From NCBI GenBank assembly GCA_963713085.1, contig CAVQKQ010000013.1:62001-126000 (forward strand): a stretch of DNA of 64,000 nt. The letters run 5' to 3'. This document shows positions 26,436 through 33,710 of the stretch, in pieces. A program made the translations under genes and the position numbers. A model generated the notes under the pieces. That model did no database searches. It was given only the letters and a program-made list of their open reading frames with translations, and was not told the DNA's origin. The stretch is from PFJX01 sp963713085 (GTDB taxonomy: Bacteria > Pseudomonadota > Gammaproteobacteria > Burkholderiales > Thiobacillaceae). The number at the start of each line of letters is the position of its first letter. Position 1 is the stretch's first letter.

Positions 26436-28367
26436 ATGCCAACGAAGAAGCACGTCAAGCTCCCTCCCTGGAAGGCGTTGCAGAACTCCCTCCTGCTGCG
26501 CATCGGCGGCGCCATCGCCGCCATCGCCCTGCTGGCGATCCTGGGCATGGCGGTGTCCGGGCTGGTGGCGGAATCCACCCAGGGCAGCGGCGAGGCCATC
26601 AACCGGGCCGGCAGCCTGCGCATGCTGAGCTGGAAGATGGCCAGCTACAGCCTGGCGCTGCCCTTCGCCCGCGACGGACGGGATCGCCAATTCCTGGAAC
26701 AGGCGATCGGCGATTTCGACCGTACCCTGATGGACGATTCCATCCGCGCCATGCTGCCCCGGCTGGGCGATGCCTCCGTGGCGCGGACCTACCAGCAGGT
26801 TTCGAAGGAATGGCGGGAAAGCATCCGGCCCCGCTTCCTGGCCATGACCGGTGAGGCTCCGGCCACCCCGGACGCGGTCAGCCGGGAATTGCTGCTGACC
26901 GATGTGCGCAAATTCGTCGAGCACATCAACCTGCTGGTCCAACAGATGGAAGACACCACCGAGGCCAAGATCCTGGTCATGCGCCTGGTGCTGGGGGTGG
27001 CCCTGGTCCTCACGATCCTGGTGGTCCTGCTAACCATCTGGCTGATCCACACCCAGCTGGTCCAGCCTCTGCGCAAGCTCCTGGCCCTGGCCGCCAGCGT
27101 AGGCAAGGGAGAACTCTCGGCGCGTACCGAGCACACCGGCGAGGACGAGCTGGGCGAGCTGGGACGCGCCTTCAACCTGATGACGGAAGACCTCTCCAAG
27201 CTCTACCTGGACCTGGAATCCCGGGTGCGCCAGAAGACCGCCGAACTGACCCGCAGCAACCAGTCCCTGGAACTGCTCTACCACTCCATCGCCCGACTCC
27301 ACGGCGCTCCGCCGGGCAAGGCCACCTATCTGGCCCTGCTGCGCGACATCGAGGAATTGTTGGGGCTGGGGCACGGCGTCATCTGCCTGGGCGAACCGGA
27401 CGGCGACACCGGCACCGCGATTGCCAGCACCATGGAAGCCGGGGATGCCAATCCGTGCGACAAGGCGGAATGCAAGTGGTGCCACGGCACCGACCAGACC
27501 CGCATCAGCATTGTCAGCGACTTCCACCGGCGCCTCACCCTGCCCCTGGCCGACGCGGAGAAGCAGTACGGTGTGCTGATCCTGGAGATCCCGGACGGCA
27601 GGCAGCTGGAGTCCTGGCAGGTGCAATTGCTGGAGGCCCTGTCGCGCCATATCGGCGTTGCCATCGGCGCGGAGCTCCGGATCGAGCAGAACCGGCGGGT
27701 GGCCCTGCTGGAGGAGCGTGCCGTCATCGCCCGGGAACTTCACGACTCCCTGGCCCAGTCCCTGGCCTACATGCGGATCCAGGTGAGCCGGCTGCAGGCC
27801 GCCCTGAAGCATCCGGACCAGCGGGAGGAGGCCGACCAGGTCCTGCAGGAACTGCGCGAGGGCATGAGCGGCGCCTACCACCAGCTGCGGGAACTGCTCA
27901 CCACGTTCCGCCTCAGGATGGATGGCCAGGACCTGCCAACCGCCTTGCAGCAGACCGCCGCCGAATTCGCCGAGCGCGGCGACCTGGGCATCGACCTGGA
28001 CATCGCACTGGAAGGCTGCCCCCTCAGCCCCAACGAGGAGATCCATATCCTCCATGTGGTGCGGGAGGCGCTGTCCAACGTGCTGAACCACGCCCGGGCC
28101 AACCGGGCCCGCATCATCCTGTCCTGCCTGGACGACGGCGAAGTATGGGTGGCGGTGGAGGATGACGGCGTGGGCATCGTCAAGAGCGCCGACGTGCATC
28201 ATTACGGCACCACCATCATGGAGGAGCGGGCCCGCACCCTGGCCGGCCGGCTGGCCTTCGAAAACCGCGCCGAGGGGGGCACCCGGGTCACCCTGGCGTT
28301 CCGCCCGGCCAGCCGGCGGCCCGGCGGCACCAACCACGCACTGCCCCTACGGAGACTGGAAGCATGA
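26436..28367 (+). CDS. narX: Nitrate/nitrite sensor histidine kinase
   Basis: 643 residues. TM1 is near 22-42, followed by the nitrate-binding P box (STQGSGEAINRAGSLRMLS, ~47-65). TM2 is near 186-205, then HAMP, a GAF-like central module with a cysteine cluster (CDKAECKWC), and an HPK7 kinase core with VIARELHDSLAQSLAYM (phospho-His ~436) and DDGVGI. NarX senses periplasmic nitrate and phosphorylates NarL. The stop overlaps the narL start by 4 bp (ATGA). Confidence 0.94.
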   Translation: MPTKKHVKLPPWKALQNSLLLRIGGAIAAIALLAILGMAVSGLVAESTQGSGEAINRAGSLRMLSWKMASYSLALPFARDGRDRQFLEQAIGDFDRTLMDDSIRAMLPRLGDASVARTYQQVSKEWRESIRPRFLAMTGEAPATPDAVSRELLLTDVRKFVEHINLLVQQMEDTTEAKILVMRLVLGVALVLTILVVLLTIWLIHTQLVQPLRKLLALAASVGKGELSARTEHTGEDELGELGRAFNLMTEDLSKLYLDLESRVRQKTAELTRSNQSLELLYHSIARLHGAPPGKATYLALLRDIEELLGLGHGVICLGEPDGDTGTAIASTMEAGDANPCDKAECKWCHGTDQTRISIVSDFHRRLTLPLADAEKQYGVLILEIPDGRQLESWQVQLLEALSRHIGVAIGAELRIEQNRRVALLEERAVIARELHDSLAQSLAYMRIQVSRLQAALKHPDQREEADQVLQELREGMSGAYHQLRELLTTFRLRMDGQDLPTALQQTAAEFAERGDLGIDLDIALEGCPLSPNEEIHILHVVREALSNVLNHARANRARIILSCLDDGEVWVAVEDDGVGIVKSADVHHYGTTIMEERARTLAGRLAFENRAEGGTRVTLAFRPASRRPGGTNHALPLRRLEA

Positions 28368-29014
28368 ACACCGACACTCCCCAGACCCTGCTGGTCATCG
28401 ACGACCATCCCCTGTTCCGCAAGGCGGTCCTGCAACTGGTGAAGATGGCCGGCGACTTCAATGTGGTGGGCGAGGCCTCCTCCGGCCGGGAAGGCCTGGA
28501 ACTGGCCCAGAGCCTGCAGCCGGACATGATCCTGCTGGACCTGAACATGAAGGAGATGAACGGCATCGAGGTGCTCAAGGTGATCAAGTCCTGGGGCATG
28601 GATTCCCGTGTGGTCATGCTCACCGTCTCCGACGAGGCCGGCGACCTGGTGTCGGCCCTGCGCGCCGGCGCCGACGGCTACCTGCTGAAGGAGATGGAGC
28701 CGGAGGACCTGCTGGCCAAGCTCAAGGAGGCCGCCGCCGGCCAGGTGACCCTCACCGAGCGCCTCACCCGCCGCCTGGCCCATTCTCTGCGGGAGGACAA
28801 CAAGCCCCGGGATCCGGACCAGGCCGGCCTCACCGAGCAGGAGACGCGCATCCTGGAGCAGATCGCGGCGGGAAGGAGCAACAAGCTGATCGCCCGGGAG
28901 CTCAATATCGCGGAAGGCACGGTCAAGGTCCATGTCAAACACCTGCTGCGCAAGCTCAACCTGCGCTCCCGGGTGGAAGCGGCGGTGTGGGCGGTCGAGA
29001 AGCGGCGCGGCTGA
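28364..29014 (+). CDS. narL: Nitrate/nitrite response regulator
   Basis: 216 residues. The receiver domain has D13-D14 (VIDDHPLF), phospho-acceptor D59 in ILLDLNMKEMNG, and the conserved Lys in YLLKEMEPEDLL. The LuxR-type HTH is LTEQETRILEQIAAGRSNK, then IARELNIAEGTVKVHVKHL. It should bind the heptamer pair at 26229 and control both arms of the locus. It is translationally coupled to narX and followed one base later by the HPP-CBS gene. Confidence 0.94.
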   Translation: MNTDTPQTLLVIDDHPLFRKAVLQLVKMAGDFNVVGEASSGREGLELAQSLQPDMILLDLNMKEMNGIEVLKVIKSWGMDSRVVMLTVSDEAGDLVSALRAGADGYLLKEMEPEDLLAKLKEAAAGQVTLTERLTRRLAHSLREDNKPRDPDQAGLTEQETRILEQIAAGRSNKLIARELNIAEGTVKVHVKHLLRKLNLRSRVEAAVWAVEKRRG

Positions 29015-29015
29015 C

Positions 29016-30206
29016 ATGGCGGCACCGGACAACAGCAAAGGGGTGCAGGCGCCCTCCCTGTCCCCGATCCGCCGCTTCCTGAAGACCGACAGCACCCCCA
29101 TGTCCCGGGCGGAGCGGCGGCGTTCCGCTCTGGGCGCCCTGGCGGGCATGGTCCTGTGCGGCCTGCTGCTGCACGCCATGCCGGTGGGTTCCCATTGGCT
29201 GATCGCGCCGGTGGGGGCCAGCGTGGTCATCCTCTACGCCCTGCCCCACAGCCCCCTGGCCCAGCCCTGGCCGGTGCTCGGCAGCTACCTGGTGGCCACC
29301 GTGGTCGCCCTGGCCTGCGCGGCCGCCATCCCCATCCCCCAGTTGGCTGCCGCCGCGGCCGTGGCCGGCAGCATCTGGCTGATGGCCCGGTTCGACTGCA
29401 TCCATCCGCCCGGCGGCGCCCTGGCCCTGTTCATCGTCCTCGACGGGCCCTATCCGGCGCAACGCATGGCCCTCACCCTGGGCCTGGTGTCGCTGAACGT
29501 GGCGGCCATGCTGGCGTCGGCCCTGCTGGTCAACAACGTCCTGCTGGGGCGGCGCTATCCGTTCACCACCCAGCCCGGCGCCGGCAACCTGCACGGCACC
29601 CGGGACCCCTCCCCCCTGGCCCGCATCGGCCTGAACCACGCGGATCTGGAAAGCGCCATCCAGGCGCTGGACACCTTCGTGGACGTCCAGGAAGGCGAAC
29701 TGGTCCAGCTCTACAACCTGGCTGTGGACCACGCCTTCGACCGGCATATCGGTCTGTCCTGCGGCGACATCATGTCCCGGGACGTGGTGACGATACGGTT
29801 CGCCACCGAACTGGAGGAGGCCTGGACCCAGCTGAGGGCCCACAAGATCAAGGCCCTGCCGGTGGTGGACAGCTTCGGGCGCCTGATCGGCATCCTCACC
29901 GTGGCCGACTACCTGCGCCAGATGGACGACACCACCGCCGCGGGCCTGGCCGTGCGCCTCCAGGGCCTGCTGAAACGCACCCCCGGCGAGCATTCGGAAA
30001 AGGCCGAGGTGGTGGGCCAGATCATGACCTCGGAGGTCTATTCGGCCAGCGCCGACACCTCCATCTCCGAGCTGGTCGGCAGGTTGTCGGAGAAGGGCAT
30101 GCACCACATCCCCGTGCTGGACGACGCGGGCAGGGTGGCGGGAATGGTCACCCAGTCCGACGTCATCGCCGCCCTGTACCAGCACATCGCACTGTCCAAG
30201 GCCTGA
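29016..30206 (+). CDS. HPP transmembrane domain fused to two CBS domains
   Basis: 396 residues. Four TM helices (about 40-160) make the HPP domain with FDCIHPPGGALALF. A linker (LESAIQALDTFVDVQEGELV) leads to two CBS domains: CGDIMSRDVVTIRF...LPVVDSFGRLIGILT and VGQIMTSEVYSASA...HIPVLDDAGRVAGMVT. CBS pairs usually sense adenine nucleotides. The gene begins immediately after narL and is presumably co-transcribed, which fits reported nitrite transport by HPP proteins: removal or uptake of nitrite under NarXL control. Transport here is inferred. Confidence 0.85.
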   Translation: MAAPDNSKGVQAPSLSPIRRFLKTDSTPMSRAERRRSALGALAGMVLCGLLLHAMPVGSHWLIAPVGASVVILYALPHSPLAQPWPVLGSYLVATVVALACAAAIPIPQLAAAAAVAGSIWLMARFDCIHPPGGALALFIVLDGPYPAQRMALTLGLVSLNVAAMLASALLVNNVLLGRRYPFTTQPGAGNLHGTRDPSPLARIGLNHADLESAIQALDTFVDVQEGELVQLYNLAVDHAFDRHIGLSCGDIMSRDVVTIRFATELEEAWTQLRAHKIKALPVVDSFGRLIGILTVADYLRQMDDTTAAGLAVRLQGLLKRTPGEHSEKAEVVGQIMTSEVYSASADTSISELVGRLSEKGMHHIPVLDDAGRVAGMVTQSDVIAALYQHIALSKA

Positions 30207-30227
30207 AGGCCGGGACCGGGCCGCCGG

Positions 30228-30398
30228 TTACAAGGCGACCATGACGATGCCCATCAGGCCGATCAGGAAGGTAAAGGCCAGCAGGCCCAGGCCGAGGATC
30301 TGGATGAAGCCGAAACCGTTGTGGCGCTGTTCGAAATCCGGCTCATCGGGGATGGGCTGAGAGGGTGACGGCACCGGGGAGTGAGTCTGGAGTTCCAT
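30228..30398 (-). CDS. Small single-TM membrane protein
   Basis: 56 residues from the ATG at 30398, chosen because GGAGG lies 8 bp upstream (an ATG at 30410 lacks one). A Pro/Gln-rich N-terminus and the acidic DEPDFEQRHNG precede one TM helix (about 34-55, GFIQILGLGLLAFTFLIGLM). Convergent with the HPP-CBS gene. Family unknown. Confidence 0.55.
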   Translation of the reverse strand: MELQTHSPVPSPSQPIPDEPDFEQRHNGFGFIQILGLGLLAFTFLIGLMGIVMVAL

Positions 30399-30493
30399 GT
30401 CTGCCTCCATGCGTTTTCATGGGGTATCCCATGTGTTCTGTCTAGCACATGAAACGCCCCTGTCCCGGGCACCGTCCCCCCGAGGGCGGCGCC

Positions 30494-31528
30494 TTACTTC
30501 AGCACCAGCACCCGGATGAAGATCCGGCGGTTGCTGTGGCCGGGCTGGTTCAGGGGCTTGTTGGCGCCGTAGGAGATGGTCGACATGCGGCTGATGGAAA
30601 TGCCATCCTTCTCGTGGAGGTAGCGCTTCACCACCTCGGCACGCGCCTTGCCCAGGTTGTAGTTGTTGTCGTCGGTACTGAGGTTGTCGGTGTGGCCCTG
30701 GATGTCCAGGTGGTATTCCTGGCCCAGCTTGTCCAGCCTGGCCGCCAGATCGTCCAGCTTGGCCGCGTCGCGGGCGTCGATGTTGGGATCGTTCTGGGGA
30801 TACAGCACCTTGTCGTCGGTCAGCATCACCGTGAACGCCTCTCTGCCGTTGGCCAGGAAGATCTCCTTGGCGGCCTGGGCCATGGCTTCCTGCACCAGGT
30901 TGGACAAGTCCTTCACGCGCTTCTCGACCTGGGCCACCCGGTCGGCCAGGGCGGCGTCGGCGCTGCTTCGGGCGGCGGCATCGGCGTCCTGCCTGGCCTT
31001 GACCGCGTCGCTTTGCTGCGCGGCTTCTCGGGCCGCGACGGCGGCATCGTTCGCGCGCGTCTCGGCTTGGTCGACGCGGTCCGCCAGGGCCGTGACGGCG
31101 CCGGCTTCGGCACCTGCCGTCTGCTTCGCCTGGAGGGCGGCGACCTGCCGGGCGGTCTCGCCGGTGGTCGAGGCCAGCTCGTCGAGGCGCTGGCCGGTCT
31201 GAGCGACGCGCGTGTCCTGAGCCTTGAGCCGGTCGTTCAGGGATTGGATATCGGCCCGCACCGCGCCGAGTTGCTGGTCCATGCGCTGCGCCATGAGTTG
31301 TTCCAGTTCGGCCTGCTTCGCGGCGGTACTGGCCGCTTGCGCCTGGACCATGCGCGAGGCGGCCTCGTTGGTATCGACCATGGCCTGTTCCAGGTTAGCC
31401 ACCCGACTCTGCAGCGGCTGGGTCTGTTCGCTCAGCGCCTTCTCGGTGGCACATCCGCTCATCAGCAGGCAGGACAACAGGACGCTGCCGGCCAGGGGCG
31501 CGGCGACGGGGTAACGTTTGACTGACAT
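30494..31528 (-). CDS. OmpA-family outer membrane lipoprotein with long coiled coil
   Basis: 344 residues. The signal peptide ends in the lipobox LMSGC (Cys near residue 26). A long Ala/Gln-rich coiled coil follows to about residue 220, then the OmpA peptidoglycan-binding domain (DIQGHTDNLSTDDNNYNLGK...RAEVVKRYL, ending NRRIFIRV). It probably links outer membrane and cell wall. Divergent from the decayed ATPase gene. Confidence 0.85.
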   Translation of the reverse strand: MSVKRYPVAAPLAGSVLLSCLLMSGCATEKALSEQTQPLQSRVANLEQAMVDTNEAASRMVQAQAASTAAKQAELEQLMAQRMDQQLGAVRADIQSLNDRLKAQDTRVAQTGQRLDELASTTGETARQVAALQAKQTAGAEAGAVTALADRVDQAETRANDAAVAAREAAQQSDAVKARQDADAAARSSADAALADRVAQVEKRVKDLSNLVQEAMAQAAKEIFLANGREAFTVMLTDDKVLYPQNDPNIDARDAAKLDDLAARLDKLGQEYHLDIQGHTDNLSTDDNNYNLGKARAEVVKRYLHEKDGISISRMSTISYGANKPLNQPGHSNRRIFIRVLVLK

Positions 31529-31590
31529 GGGGCTCTCCACGGTGTTGGAATCAGGGATGGGAATCTCTTCACGCGATACCTTACATCAAA

Positions 31591-33407
31591 GTGGTTCCGG
31601 GGAACCCATTCCAGGTTGGTGGAAACCGGCCCCACGCCGCGCGCCCTGGTTTCGGCAACGAACCGGGCCAGCAATACCACGACGTCTATTACCAGGCCCG
31701 CGCCAAGCTGGTCCGCCTGGCCGCCCACTACGGCCACCTGCCGGAACCGGCCCTGACCCCGCTGGAATCCCCCACCCTGAAACAGCTGCGGGAAACCGAC
31801 AGCCTGCTGTCGGAATTGGAACTCATCGCCAACCAATGCGATGCCAGCCGGGAGCGCTTCAATCAGGAAATGGCCCGGGAGCAAACCCTGCTGGAGGAAC
31901 TGGAGCCGTTCACGGTCCTGGACGTGGACCTCAAGCAGCTGAGCGGCCCCAAGCGCCTCATCCAGACCCTGGTGGGCACCGTGCCCGAGGCCAACCTGGA
32001 GGACCTAAGGCCAAGCTGGAATCCATGGGGGTGGTGCTGGAGGTATTCGGCCGCCATAACGGCCTGGCCTACGTGGCGGCCATCTGCCTGCAGACCCGGT
32101 GCATCCCCAGCCGGGCCGCCCTGATCAGCCTGGGCTGGGAGGAATACGTGCTGCCGCCGGAATTCTCCGGCCGGCCGTCGGAGGTGGAACAGAACCTGAA
32201 GAACCTGTGCACCCGCCTTACCAAAGGCTTGGACGACCTGGCCCACCGCCATGAGCATACCTTCGACGGCATCGCCGACCGCCTGGCCCGGGCCACCCGC
32301 GTACTGGAACTGGCCAAGCCCTATGCCCGGCTTTCTCCCGAGTCGGTGGTGGGACTCTCCGGCCAGATCATGGTCCGGGGCTGGATCCCCGGCCGCAACG
32401 CCGCCCGCCTCCAGGCGATCCTGGCCGAATCCCTGATCTACCCCTTCAAGCTGGACCTGCGCCCGCCGGAGCAGGAGGAAAGGGGGGACGTGCCCTCCAC
32501 CCTGCGCTATCCCGACTGGATGGGGCCGTTCGCGGAACTGGTGCGGGGCTACGGCATCCCCCGCTACGGCGACTTCGACCCCACACTGTTCTTCACCGTG
32601 TCCTTCATCGCCATGTTCGGGATGATGTTCGGCGACGTGGGCCACGGCCTGGTGATCATGCTCGCGGCCCCTTTCCTGCGCCGGGGCTTGCGCCGGTTCC
32701 GGCCGCTGGCGCTGGCGGCGGGGGGCGCCTCGGTGCTGTTCGGTTTCGTCTATGGCAGCGTGTTCGGCCACGAGGAACTCGTCGCTCCCCTCTGGATGTC
32801 CCCGCTGTCCGATCCCCCGCGCATGATCCAAGCCGCACTGGGCTGGGGCGTGGCCTTCCTCCTGGCCACCCAGCTGATCACCATCTACAACCGCGTGGCC
32901 GCCCGCAACTGGTCGTCCGCGCTGCTCGATTCGGGCGGCGTGGCGGGCACCCTGCTCTACCTGGGCGGGGTGGCCGCCGTGTTCCTGGCGTACACCGGCC
33001 GGGCGGGCGCGACGGAGGCGGGACTGGCGGCCCTGGCCGGTTTCGTCATGGTGCTGATCCACACCTGCGCCAGGCACACCGAGCCCTGGCCCGAACGCTT
33101 CCTGCTCAGCCTCATGGAAAGCCTGGAGTCGGCGTTCAGCGACTTCGTGCACACCCTGTCCTTCATGCGCACCGTGGCCTTTTCCATCAGCCACGTGGCC
33201 CTGGCCCTGGCCATCGCCACACTGAGCGGCGAGTTGGACGGCGCCGGGCGCATCCTCACCCTGGTGCTGGGCAACGCCCTGATCCTGGTGCTGGAAGGCT
33301 CCATCGTCGCCATCCAGGTGCTGCGCCTGGAATACTACGAGGGCTTCTCCCGCTACTTCACCTGCTTCGGGCGGGAGTTCAAACCCATGCTCAGAGAGCC
33401 CGAATAA
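31591..33407 (+). pseudogene. Decayed V/A-type ATPase subunit I (116-kDa subunit family)
   Basis: Two frames together encode a subunit I-like protein. The first (31591-32010) covers the cytoplasmic stalk (LKQLSGPKRLIQTLVGTVPE, then ANLEDLR). The second, from about 32008 to 33407, covers AKLESMGVVLEVFGRHNGLA through the membrane half (MFGMMFGDVGHGLVIMLAAP). Restoring one G near 32008-32011 would join them. The first ~50 family residues are also missing upstream. No other V/A-ATPase genes are present. A sequencing error could explain the frameshift but not the missing N-terminus. Confidence 0.7.
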
Positions 33408-33582
33408 AGCGGCGGAAATCACACCGCCGGATAGGCCCGCCCCACCCATCAGGCACTCCCGCCGTCCACCTTCCATCCTGTGGATAAATACCTTGGGCCG
33501 GCGCAATGCGGCATAGGGATTCGCTTCCCGGACGCCCCGTCCTGTAGACAAGCCTGTGCATAGCCTGTGCAAAAAAAAACGG

Positions 33583-33610
33583 TTGACGACCCCGTCTCGA
33601 ACACTAGAAT
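33583..33610 (+). promoter_or_regulatory. σ70 promoter of the nrd operon
   Basis: TTGACG, 16-bp spacer, TAGAAT. The -10 hexamer lies inside the upstream NrdR-like box, so repressor binding would block it directly. The 303-bp gap before nrdA (33408-33710) holds this promoter, the NrdR boxes and a run of nine A residues, and no gene. Confidence 0.65.
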
Positions 33611-33648
33611 TAGCGCTTACAAGGGACAACAAACACTATATTTAGTGT
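33601..33648. promoter_or_regulatory. Paired NrdR boxes
   Basis: ACACTATATTTAGTGT (33633-33648) matches the NrdR consensus ACACWATATATWGTGT with one change. A weaker copy, ACACTAGAATTAGCGC, lies at 33601-33616. The boxes are 32 bp apart, three helical turns, which is the usual NrdR arrangement. Confidence 0.85.
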
Positions 33649-33710
33649 TTGCTAATAAACCACCGGATGCCCTGGTTTTTCGGGCGTCCACATACCCAGG
33701 AGACGCCCAG

